NCBI GenBank assembly: GCA_036004405.1
Contig: DASYRM010000073.1
Span: 10,513-74,512, forward strand
Reading direction: 5' to 3'
Source of the DNA: DASYRM01 sp036004405
GTDB taxonomy: Bacteria > Acidobacteriota > Vicinamibacteria > Vicinamibacterales > UBA2999
DNA: 64,000 bases
Shown one piece after another: positions 16,034 through 23,532 of this stretch. The stretch's first letter is position 1, and each line of letters starts with the position of its first letter. The translations under genes and the position numbers were made by a program. Below the pieces are notes generated by a model. The model was not told the DNA's origin, did no database searches, and was given only the letters and a program-made list of their open reading frames with translations.

Positions 16034-16624
16034 ATGAGCACGCGTTGTCCCTGGGCGGGGTCCGACCCGCTCTACCTGCGGTACCACGACGAGGAGTGGG
16101 GCGTGCCGTCGCACGACGACCGGCACCTCTTCGAGATGCTGATTCTCGAGGGCGCGCAGGCCGGGCTCAGCTGGATCACCATCCTGCGCAAGCGGGCGGC
16201 GTACCGGAAGGCGTTCGACCGGTTCGACCCGCGGCGCATCGCGAAGTACGACGCGAGGAAGCTGCGGGCGCTCCTGGCCGACGAGGGCATCGTGCGCAAC
16301 CGGCTGAAGATCCACGGCAGCGTGCAGAACGCGCGCGCTTTCCTCGGCGTGCAGAAGGAATTCGGATCGTTCGACGCCTACCTGTGGCCGTTCGTCGGCG
16401 GCGCGCCGAAGATCAACGAGCCGCGCACGATGACGGACGTGCCGGCGCGCACCGCCGAGTCCGACGCGCTCAGCAAGGACCTCAAGAAGCGCGGCTTCAC
16501 TTTCGTGGGCTCGACGATCTGCTATGCCTACATGCAGGCGGTCGGGATGGTGAACGACCACCTTTCCACATGCCCGAGCCGAGGGTCTAGCGGAGCACGA
16601 AGTCGTCGGGGACGATCTCGATAG
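16034..16624 (+). CDS. tag: DNA-3-methyladenine glycosylase I
   Basis: This 196-residue enzyme excises 3-methyladenine from alkylated DNA as the first step of base excision repair. The family hallmarks are present: 'RCPWAGSDPLYLRYHDEEWGVPSHDDRHLFEMLILEGAQAGLSW', with the early Cys and His, and 'GFTFVGSTICYAYMQAVGMVNDHL..C', with the late His and Cys. Together these four residues form the zinc snap of Tag proteins. Length is close to the usual 185-195. The C-terminal tail past 'STC' is low in complexity (SRRGRSR) and overlaps the end of the convergent gene by 38 bp, so it is probably not functional. Confidence 0.95.
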   Translation: MSTRCPWAGSDPLYLRYHDEEWGVPSHDDRHLFEMLILEGAQAGLSWITILRKRAAYRKAFDRFDPRRIAKYDARKLRALLADEGIVRNRLKIHGSVQNARAFLGVQKEFGSFDAYLWPFVGGAPKINEPRTMTDVPARTAESDALSKDLKKRGFTFVGSTICYAYMQAVGMVNDHLSTCPSRGSSGARSRRGRSR

Positions 16625-18530
16625 CGATGGCGTCGCCCGCCGTGGCCGCCGGACCGGTGCCGGCGACGGCGGCGCGATAGGTCGCCAGGGCCACCTGCGG
16701 CTTCGGCAGAGTGCCGCACGATACCGCGCCGGGCGTGTCGGCGCGATAGGAAATGAAATCGACTTCGCTCAGCTGCTTCGCGCGGAGGCGCAGTGCGCCG
16801 GTGTCGCTCTGCACGATCAGGACGATCCCCCCCGGCCCGCACTCGACCGCCACGAACTGGCCGCGCACGCGCGTCTCGCCGGCGGCGACCGGCCGCAGGT
16901 CGAGGCGAACGTAGGCGCCGGACCCCGTGGCACCCACAGCACTTACCGTCGGCGGACCGCCGGTGTTGGTGGTTCGGCTGAGGGCGGCGAGTGTGGCGAG
17001 CTGCTCGGCGGTTGGCGCGGCCGGCGCGCCGGCCGGCGCCGTCGCCGGAGCATTCTGCATCGCGCCGACCCTTCCGAGCAGATCGCGCGCCTGCGACCGA
17101 ATCTGCGGGTCGCGCCCCCTGGCCACCAGCGGTCCCAGCTGACCGGTGGCCTTCGCGAACTCTCGCTGGCGCATCCACGCCTGCGCAAGGAACAGCCGGT
17201 ACTGCTCACGCGACGGCGCGAGGTGGGTGGCGCGCTCGAGCAGTGCCGCGGCGTGCGCGGCGTCGGTGTCGAGAATCAGCTCGACGTACCCGAGCATGGC
17301 GGCGGCAAAGGCGGAGTTCGGATCGAGCTCCACGGCGCGAGTCAGCACGGTCCGCGCGCGTTGGACCGTCGCCTGCGCGTTGTCCGAACCGCCGCCGCCG
17401 CCGAACTGGGCGATGAGCGCCCGGCCATACGCGTTCTGCACCCAGCCGTCGTTGGTCCCGAGCGCCGAGCCCCGTTCGAGCAGCGGCAGCGCCTTGTCGA
17501 TCTGGTTGGCGCGAAACTCCTGCAGGCCCAGCGCGGTGTGCGCCCGCGCGGCGTTGGGGTTCTGCTTCACGATCGCCGCCAGCCGCGTGCGGGATTCTTC
17601 GAGGCGTCCGACCCGTCCCTGCAGATCGGCGAGGTAGATCGCCGCTTCCATGTCGTCGAGCGGCTGCCCCTTCTGGACGGTACCGGCCCCGACCTTCTCG
17701 CCGAAATCGAAGAGGATGGCGGGAAACAGATAGTTCCGGACGTACATGAAGAGCTCGCGATCGAGCACCGCCGCGTCGCCGAACGCCTCGGCAAACGCCG
17801 CCGGAGCCGGCGATCCGCTGCGTACGCTGGCCAGGAACTGCCGGAACTGTTTCGTCCGCTCGGCGTTGCCAAACGTCAGGTAGTGCACCAGCGCCCACGA
17901 CTGCGCGTAGAACACGCCGCGGCGGCTGCCTTCGTTGTAGACCGACGACTGCTGGTTGATCTCCAGCAGATCGCGAATCGGGATCAGCGTGCTCGCCTTC
18001 AGCAGCTCCACGTGCTGCTGCGGCGCCAGGCCGACCATCGCCTTCTTGCCGCCGTCGCGCTCCTGCACGAGCTCGTAGACTTCCGCCAGCCCTTCACTGG
18101 CCCAGGACGGCAGCGGACCAATGCTGTTGGTCACCAGGAAGTGCGAGTACTCGTGGAAGATGGCCAGCAGTGCCGGGTCGATGAACTCGGCATCGATGGC
18201 GATGTAGTTCACGTCCTCGCCCGGCTGGAAATAGCCGGCCAGCTCGATCGGGTTGCCGTTGAAGAGCGGCGCGACCGGCCGGAGCGATCGATCGGTGGCG
18301 AACACCATCACGACGGTGGGGACCGGCGACGCCGCGGTCGCGCCGGGCAACGCCTTCAGCATCACTTCGCGAAACTGTTCGAGCTTCTGCGCGATGCGGC
18401 GGATCTGCCCTTCGGACGCGTCGCCGATGAAGGTGAAGTTCTCGGAGCGGACCAACGTCCACTTGGCGTCCGCGCTGGTGGGGACGAGCGCCGCTACGAT
18501 CGACAGGACGACGAGCAGCGCCCGGCGCAT
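16587..18530 (-). CDS. Secreted gluzincin-type metallopeptidase with TPR region (peptidase MA-like, paralog A)
   Basis: This 647-residue protein has a signal peptide (ending 'TSADA'), a metallopeptidase domain with H126-E-Y-S-H130, and 'SWASEGLAEVYE' downstream. The second Glu of that segment would be the third zinc ligand of a gluzincin. From about residue 300 there are tetratricopeptide repeats ('ARAHTALGLQEFRANQIDKALPLLERG', 'SAFAAAMLGYVELIL'). A C-terminal beta domain follows. A paralog with HEYTH is encoded at 52791-54611. The likely site is the periplasm or outside. The substrate is unknown. It lies 34 bp downstream of the gene at 18565-19599 and may be cotranscribed with it. Confidence 0.75.
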   Translation of the reverse strand: MRRALLVVLSIVAALVPTSADAKWTLVRSENFTFIGDASEGQIRRIAQKLEQFREVMLKALPGATAASPVPTVVMVFATDRSLRPVAPLFNGNPIELAGYFQPGEDVNYIAIDAEFIDPALLAIFHEYSHFLVTNSIGPLPSWASEGLAEVYELVQERDGGKKAMVGLAPQQHVELLKASTLIPIRDLLEINQQSSVYNEGSRRGVFYAQSWALVHYLTFGNAERTKQFRQFLASVRSGSPAPAAFAEAFGDAAVLDRELFMYVRNYLFPAILFDFGEKVGAGTVQKGQPLDDMEAAIYLADLQGRVGRLEESRTRLAAIVKQNPNAARAHTALGLQEFRANQIDKALPLLERGSALGTNDGWVQNAYGRALIAQFGGGGGSDNAQATVQRARTVLTRAVELDPNSAFAAAMLGYVELILDTDAAHAAALLERATHLAPSREQYRLFLAQAWMRQREFAKATGQLGPLVARGRDPQIRSQARDLLGRVGAMQNAPATAPAGAPAAPTAEQLATLAALSRTTNTGGPPTVSAVGATGSGAYVRLDLRPVAAGETRVRGQFVAVECGPGGIVLIVQSDTGALRLRAKQLSEVDFISYRADTPGAVSCGTLPKPQVALATYRAAVAGTGPAATAGDAIAIEIVPDDFVLR

Positions 18531-18564
18531 CTACGAGCGTGATCTTAACGCAGCCCCTGCGATT

Positions 18565-19599
18565 TCACCGTTTTGCCGCCGCCTGCTCGGCTTCCTGCTT
18601 CCGCGCGCCCGACAGGATGCCGAACATCCCGTGGTTCCCCTCATGGCACGCGTACTCGATCAGCGGGTCGTTCGTGCGCTTGAAGAGCACCCGCGCCGTC
18701 CATGGCCGCGTCCACGTCGCCGGATCGCTCATCGTCGCGTCGTACTGCAACGTGTCCGCGGCGACGCGCGTGAAGCGCTCCACCAGGTGCAGGCCGCTCG
18801 ACGAGCCGAGCATGTTGCTCTTCGGCGAGAAGCCTCGCGTCTCCACCACGAGCGTCTCGCCTTCCCAGTGTCCGCGTGAGTTGCCGAGCCACTGGCGCAT
18901 CGACTCGGGCAGGTGCTTGCGCCCGTCGATCGGGATCACCCGGGCGTCGTGGATCGTCTCCATGTTGAACACGACGTCGGTGGGCCCCTGCACGATCTGG
19001 TAGACGCTGCTGTAGGCGGCCTGGAACCGCGGCACGCCGAAGGTGATGCAGCGCTCGCTCAGGCCGCGGCTCTCCGGGCCGTCGGCGGGATGCAGCCGTC
19101 GCTGTTCGGCCGTCGCGGCGGCGCGAGCCCGCGCCTCGGGTGTCTGGTCGGGGATGCGGCCGTTGGCCGGATCGATGATGAGCGACGTCCGGTGGTCGAT
19201 GTCGCGGCTCGGCAGCCAGAACCCGTTGTAGTTGCCGGTCTGTGTGTCGTGCGACGACGGCTTCGCCTTGCCCTCGAGCGCATCGAGCACCAGCTCGTCG
19301 CCGAAGAGGGCGTCGCCGTTCTCTTCGAGCTGGCGGCTCGCTCTCTTGAGCTGCTCGACTTCCGCGTCGGTCAGCGTGGTCTTGTTGGCCCACGCCGTGG
19401 GGCGCTGCAGCGGCGTGATGCTGTCGTTGGCCCACACGCCTTCGAGATCCGGCTGCCCAAAGGCGTTTCGTGGCGCGGTGTACGAGCCGGACGCGGATCC
19501 CCTGCGCTGAGGTCCCTGCGCGCTCGAAACCAGACCCAGGGACGCGCTGGCGATGAGCGTCAAGCCAATCAGCGCGAAATTGCTCGTGCGAGTCCTCAT
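18565..19599 (-). CDS. Secreted WEGDTL-motif family protein (paralog 2 of 4)
   Basis: This 344-residue product has an N-terminal signal (MRTRTSNFALIGL...SSAQ). It carries the family marks 'NAFGQPDLEGVWAND' near the mature N-terminus and 'GHWEGETLVVETRGFS' about two-thirds along, followed by 'LHLVERFTRVAADTLQYDATMSDPATWTRPWT'. The C-terminus has 'YACHEGNHGMFGIL', a His/Cys-rich stretch also seen in longer family members. No catalytic assignment can be made. An upstream ATG would add 13 residues before the signal peptide and is less likely. Confidence 0.7.
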   Translation of the reverse strand: MRTRTSNFALIGLTLIASASLGLVSSAQGPQRRGSASGSYTAPRNAFGQPDLEGVWANDSITPLQRPTAWANKTTLTDAEVEQLKRASRQLEENGDALFGDELVLDALEGKAKPSSHDTQTGNYNGFWLPSRDIDHRTSLIIDPANGRIPDQTPEARARAAATAEQRRLHPADGPESRGLSERCITFGVPRFQAAYSSVYQIVQGPTDVVFNMETIHDARVIPIDGRKHLPESMRQWLGNSRGHWEGETLVVETRGFSPKSNMLGSSSGLHLVERFTRVAADTLQYDATMSDPATWTRPWTARVLFKRTNDPLIEYACHEGNHGMFGILSGARKQEAEQAAAKR

Positions 19600-19666
19600 G
19601 GCGAAGCAGGGTGCACCCGGAACGCCTGCCGAGACCATAGCCCGTTCGGGGTAGGCACCCCTGGCC

Positions 19667-19672
19667 TAGAAT
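19667..19672 (+). promoter_or_regulatory. -10 box, probable leaderless start of the oxidase operon
   Basis: TAGAAT lies 8 nt before the ATG at 19681, with no Shine-Dalgarno sequence. The same hexamer at the same distance precedes the esterase start at 2832. Confidence 0.5.
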
Positions 19673-19680
19673 GAGCGGCC

Positions 19681-20871
19681 ATGGGCCGTCCCCAGCGCCA
19701 CATTCGCTATCGACGCGAGTTCTTCCGGTTCCTGGCCGCCAGCCCTCTCTTGGCGTACGGGTTGCGCGAAGCCTGGGCGCAGGAAACCGCCGCCGCCCCG
19801 CCGGCCAAGGACGTGCTGAGCGTGATGGACTTCGAAGCGCTCGCGAAGGCCAGGCTGCCGCCCGCGCACTGGGGCTACATGGCCAGCGGCGTGGACGACA
19901 ACCTGACGCTGCAGGCCAACGTGGCGGCGTACAAGACCATTCAGCTGCGCCCGCGCCGGCTGGTGGACGTCTCCAAGGTGGACACCGGCATCGAGCTCTT
20001 CGGCCAGCGGTTCGCCAGCCCCATCTTCATCTGCCCGGTGGGTGGCCATCGCATGTTCCATCCGGACGGCGAGGTGGCGACGGCACGCGCGGCCAGGGCC
20101 AGGAACACGCTCCAGGTGCTGTCCACACAGACCTCGATTGCGGTGGAAGACGTGATCGCCGCGCGCGGCGGCGGGCTCTGGTATCAGCTCTATATTCCCC
20201 AGGCCTGGGAGGACACCGAGAAGCTCGTACGGCGCGTCGAGGCCGCCGGCTGCCCGGTGCTGGTCTGGACCATCGACAATCTGGCGGGGCGGAATCTCGA
20301 GACGGCGACGCGATTCCAGCGCACCGACACCCGGCAGTGCGCGGCGTGCCACGCGACCGCCACCGGCGGACGGCGTGACCCCGTCATGTTCAGCGGCCTC
20401 AGCAGCAACCGCATCAACCCCCTCTCGGCGACCTGGAACTGGGTGGGCCGCCTGAAGAAGCTGACCTCGATGAAGATCGTCATCAAGGGCGTCGAGACCG
20501 GCGAGGACGCCAGGCTCGCGCGCGAGAGCGGCGCCGACGGCATCCTGGTGTCGAATCACGGCGGCCGCGCCACCGAGACGCTGCGTCCGACCATCGAGAC
20601 CGTTCCGGAAGTCGTGGATGCCGTCAACAACCAGATCCCGGTGCTGGTGGACGGGGGCGTCCGCCGCGGCGCCGACGCGTTCAAGGCGATCGCCTACGGC
20701 GCGCGTGCGGTGGGCATCGGCCGCCCTTACACCTGGGGACTCGCTTCCTACGGACAAGAGGGCGTGGAGCGCGTCCTCGACATCCTCAACGCCGAACTGA
20801 CGCTGACCATGCGCCAGTGCGGTACGCCGACGTTGGGCCAGATTGCGAGGGCACATGTCAAGCACACCTAG
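19681..20871 (+). CDS. FMN-dependent alpha-hydroxy-acid oxidase/dehydrogenase with a CxxCH motif, exported
   Basis: This 396-residue enzyme of the lactate/glycolate oxidase family converts 2-hydroxy acids to 2-oxo acids. Hallmarks are 'HWGYMASGVDDNLTL' (active-site Tyr), 'YQLYIP', 'IVIKGVETGEDA' (Lys), 'GILVSNHGGR' (catalytic His and Arg) and 'LVDGGVRRGADAFKAIAYGA'. The usual 'NHGGRQLD' reads 'NHGGRATE'. The N-terminus has an Arg-rich region, a hydrophobic segment and AWAQ, consistent with Tat-type export. An insertion near the middle carries C220-A-A-C-H224, a c-type heme attachment motif that plain FMN oxidases lack. It may be a periplasmic dehydrogenase passing electrons to cytochrome. It is the first gene of a three-gene operon. 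Confidence 0.85.
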   Translation: MGRPQRHIRYRREFFRFLAASPLLAYGLREAWAQETAAAPPAKDVLSVMDFEALAKARLPPAHWGYMASGVDDNLTLQANVAAYKTIQLRPRRLVDVSKVDTGIELFGQRFASPIFICPVGGHRMFHPDGEVATARAARARNTLQVLSTQTSIAVEDVIAARGGGLWYQLYIPQAWEDTEKLVRRVEAAGCPVLVWTIDNLAGRNLETATRFQRTDTRQCAACHATATGGRRDPVMFSGLSSNRINPLSATWNWVGRLKKLTSMKIVIKGVETGEDARLARESGADGILVSNHGGRATETLRPTIETVPEVVDAVNNQIPVLVDGGVRRGADAFKAIAYGARAVGIGRPYTWGLASYGQEGVERVLDILNAELTLTMRQCGTPTLGQIARAHVKHT

Positions 20872-22339
20872 ACCGGTGTCGCGGCGCGACGCGATCAAAG
20901 CGGCCACGGCGATCGCGGTGGCGCCGCTCCTCCTGCGCGACACGGCGGCGGCGCAGCGGGCGCCGGCCGCGGAGGATGCCGGCACGCTGGAGCGCATCTG
21001 GCGCGGTGCGCCAGCTTCACGCCAGCCGATTCTGCTCAAGGGCGGCACCGTCGTGAGCATGGACCCCAAGGTGGGCGATTTCGTGAAGGGCGACGTGCTC
21101 ATCGACGGCCGCAAGATCGCCGCCGTCGGGGATCAGGTGAAGGCGCCGGCGCAGGCGCAGGTGATCGATGCGGCCAATACGATCGTCATCCCCGGGTTCG
21201 TCGATGCCCACCGCCACTCGTGGGAAGGGCAGCTGCGCCGCATCATTCCCGACGGCGCCATCGCCGAATACATGGCGACCACCCACAACGGGTTCGCGCG
21301 CCACTACCGTCCGCACGATATCTACGTCGGCAACCTGATCACCGCGCTCGGCTGCATCGACGCCGGCATCACCTGCATCATCGACAACTCGCACAACTCG
21401 CGTTCGGCCGCGCACTCGGACGCCGCGGTGCAGGCGCTCCTCGACTCGGGGATTCGCGGCGTGCACGCGTCGGGCGCCCCGCAGGTGGGCGAGTGGGACC
21501 GGCAGTGGCCGCGGGATCTCGAACGGCTGCAGAAAACGTTCTTCATGTCGGCCGATCAGCTGGTGACGTTGCGGCTGTTCTCCGGGATGAGCCGCGAGAA
21601 CTACGCCTTCGCGCGCCGGCTCGGCATCCGGATCACCACCGAGTCGAACGCCGCCGGACCGGAGTTCGACCAGTTCCTGAGCGAAGGGCTGGTCCGCTCC
21701 GACATCACGTTCAACCACTGCCAGGGGTGGCCGGATCAGGTGTGGCAGCGGGTCAAGGATGCGGGCGCGACGGTGAACGTCTGCCCGCGGTCGGACGCGC
21801 AGTACGGGCTGGGCGAAGGGGTGTTTGCGTTCCAGAAAGCGCTGGACCACGGGATGCGGCCCGGCTTCAGCATCGACAACGAGGTGTCGTACGGCACCGA
21901 CATGTTCAGCGAGATGCGGGTGGCGTTCAACGTGCAGCGCGCCATGGCCACCTATCGCAAGGTGAACGGCGATGCCAAGGCGCCGACGCCCGTCAGCGTG
22001 CGGACCGTGCTCGAGTGCGCCACCGCTGGCGGCGCGGCGTGCGCCGGTCTGCTGGACCGGTGCGGGACGCTGACGCCAGGCAAGGAAGCCGACGTCGTGA
22101 TGATTCGCACCGACGACATCAACCTCTATCCGTCCAACCATGCGATCGGGACGGTGGTGCTGGCCGCGGACACCCGCAACGTGGACACGGTGATCATCGG
22201 CGGCCGGATTCGCAAGCTGCGAGGCCGGATGCCGGGCGTGAACATGGAGAAGTTCCGGGAAATGGCGGACGAATCGCGGAACTACCTGTTCGGCAAGGCC
22301 GGCTACAAACTGGACGTGTTGTCGAATACCCCACGCTAG
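20855..22339 (+). CDS. Amidohydrolase (ATZ/TRZ, cytosine-deaminase-like), Tat-exported
   Basis: This 494-residue metal-dependent hydrolase starts MSSTPRPVSRRDAIKAAT, a clear twin-arginine signal, and overlaps the preceding gene by 17 bp. The amidohydrolase core shows the metal ligands in 'GFVDAHRHSW', 'TFNHCQGW' and 'GFSIDNEVS', and the closing 'GTLTPGKEADVVMI' segment. The family deaminates or dechlorinates heterocycles and amidines; the substrate here is unknown. A TTG 12 nt upstream is an alternative start but would place four residues before the signal. Export is uncommon for this family and matches the exported oxidase upstream. Confidence 0.85.
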   Translation: MSSTPRPVSRRDAIKAATAIAVAPLLLRDTAAAQRAPAAEDAGTLERIWRGAPASRQPILLKGGTVVSMDPKVGDFVKGDVLIDGRKIAAVGDQVKAPAQAQVIDAANTIVIPGFVDAHRHSWEGQLRRIIPDGAIAEYMATTHNGFARHYRPHDIYVGNLITALGCIDAGITCIIDNSHNSRSAAHSDAAVQALLDSGIRGVHASGAPQVGEWDRQWPRDLERLQKTFFMSADQLVTLRLFSGMSRENYAFARRLGIRITTESNAAGPEFDQFLSEGLVRSDITFNHCQGWPDQVWQRVKDAGATVNVCPRSDAQYGLGEGVFAFQKALDHGMRPGFSIDNEVSYGTDMFSEMRVAFNVQRAMATYRKVNGDAKAPTPVSVRTVLECATAGGAACAGLLDRCGTLTPGKEADVVMIRTDDINLYPSNHAIGTVVLAADTRNVDTVIIGGRIRKLRGRMPGVNMEKFREMADESRNYLFGKAGYKLDVLSNTPR

Positions 22340-22364
22340 GTATGGGTGTGCTCCGTCGGCGCGA

Positions 22365-22370
22365 TAGACT
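22365..22370 (+). promoter_or_regulatory. Possible internal -10 box upstream of the binding protein
   Basis: TAGACT lies 7 nt before the ATG at 22378. It may give a separate leaderless transcript for the solute-binding protein inside the operon. Confidence 0.35.
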
Positions 22371-22377
22371 CCGCGTC

Positions 22378-23346
22378 ATGATCCGCCGTTTCTCCGCGTT
22401 CGTGGCCGTCGCGATCCTTGTTGCCGGCAGCAGTCGCATGGCCGGACAGGCGCCGGCTCAGGCTCCGCCCACGCCGCTCCCGGCCGACGCGCTCTTTACG
22501 GTGGCGGTGGCGACGGCGGTGGTCGAGGCCGCTCCGGTCTACATGGCGAAGGAGGGGCCGTTCGGAGCGCGGTTCACCTACATCAACGGGGGCGTCCGCA
22601 CGCTGCAGAACAACGGGGCCCACGCCGCCGGCAACGCGACCACCCAGATGCTGGTGGTGCTGCGCGACAACCCCAAGGTGCGGCTGCTCTTCACGCTGGT
22701 CGACGGCAACTACCGCATCGTCGCCAAGCGATCCGCGGGCATCAGCAGGCTGGCCGATCTCAAGGGCAAGCGTATCGTGACCCCGCGGACGACGTCGGCG
22801 CACTACCACCTGGTGGCACTGCTGCGGACGGCCGGCCTCCAGGAATCCGACGTCACGCTGGTCAGCGCGCCGGCCACCGCCATGGCGGCCGCGGTGGCCA
22901 AGGGCGACGCCGACGCGATTTCGATGTGGGAGCCGGAGTCGCAGAACACGGTGGAGCTCCTGGGTCAGGATGCGATCACCTTCCAGGACAACCGGGTCTA
23001 TCGCGAGATGTACAGCATCTACTCGACGACCGACGTGCTGAACGATCCCCGCCGCCGCAAGGAGCTGGTGGCCTTCGTCCGCGAGATCATCGCCCAGACC
23101 GGCCACCTCCGCCGCGAGCCGTCGAATTACTTCGACCTGATCAGCCGCGTCACCAAGCATCCGGCGCCAGAGATCGCGCGGTCGTGGGAGCACCACGGCT
23201 TTTCGCTGGCGGTGGCGCCCGACCTGCTCAACCTGCTGGTCGAAGAAGAGAAGTGGGTGGCCAACATCCAGTCGCGGCCACCGCGCTCGCGCGCCGAGCT
23301 CGCCTCGTTCATCGACACGTCGATCATCGAGGAAGCGCGAAAGTAG
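22378..23346 (+). CDS. Periplasmic solute-binding protein, NitT/TauT (SsuA-like) type
   Basis: This 322-residue protein has a signal peptide (MIRRFSAFVAVAILVAG). Its type II binding-protein features are 'AAPVYMAKEGPFG', 'VAKRSAGISRLADLKGKRIVTPRTTSAHY', 'VSAPATAMAAAVAKGDADAISMWEP' and 'PRRRKELVAFVREI'. Relatives deliver sulfonates, nitrate, or pyrimidine and aromatic compounds to an ABC importer. No ATPase or permease gene is adjacent, so it either uses a remote transporter or serves as a sensor. It follows the amidohydrolase by 38 bp, suggesting that the ligand is a substrate or product of the operon. The stop codon is embedded in the left flank of a hairpin repeat. Confidence 0.8.
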   Translation: MIRRFSAFVAVAILVAGSSRMAGQAPAQAPPTPLPADALFTVAVATAVVEAAPVYMAKEGPFGARFTYINGGVRTLQNNGAHAAGNATTQMLVVLRDNPKVRLLFTLVDGNYRIVAKRSAGISRLADLKGKRIVTPRTTSAHYHLVALLRTAGLQESDVTLVSAPATAMAAAVAKGDADAISMWEPESQNTVELLGQDAITFQDNRVYREMYSIYSTTDVLNDPRRRKELVAFVREIIAQTGHLRREPSNYFDLISRVTKHPAPEIARSWEHHGFSLAVAPDLLNLLVEEEKWVANIQSRPPRSRAELASFIDTSIIEEARK

Positions 23347-23525
23347 GGGCCGCCTTCAGGCGGCCCCGTGAGGTACGTAGAGGCGGACCTTCAGGTCCGC
23401 CTGCGCCACATGCCTCCCTCCGGCCTGGCCGTGGCCCGTCCAGTGCGGCTGTCGGCCTCGACGCGTCGACCCGCAGGCGGACCTGAAGGGTCCGCTACAT
23501 GACCGGGCCGCCTGAAGGCGGCCCC
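23346..23525. repeat. Cluster of four family-1 hairpin repeats between convergent genes
   Basis: Hairpins lie at 23346-23367 (GGGGCCGCC/GGCGGCCCC), 23381-23402 (AGGCGGACC/GGTCCGCCT), 23475-23496 (the same as the second in opposite orientation, with one extra G) and 23505-23524 (the first in opposite orientation). The cluster is therefore roughly a large inverted repeat. Stem sequences differ between pairs but pairing is kept. It fills the gap between convergent genes, and nothing else was seen in it. A role in transcription termination or as a REP-like element is likely. Confidence 0.85.
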
Positions 23526-23532
23526 CACGACT

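Noticed and set aside
23346..23525. Regularly spaced repeats that might be a CRISPR array.
   Set aside because: Units are palindromes of different sequence and orientation with irregular spacing, and no cas genes are near.
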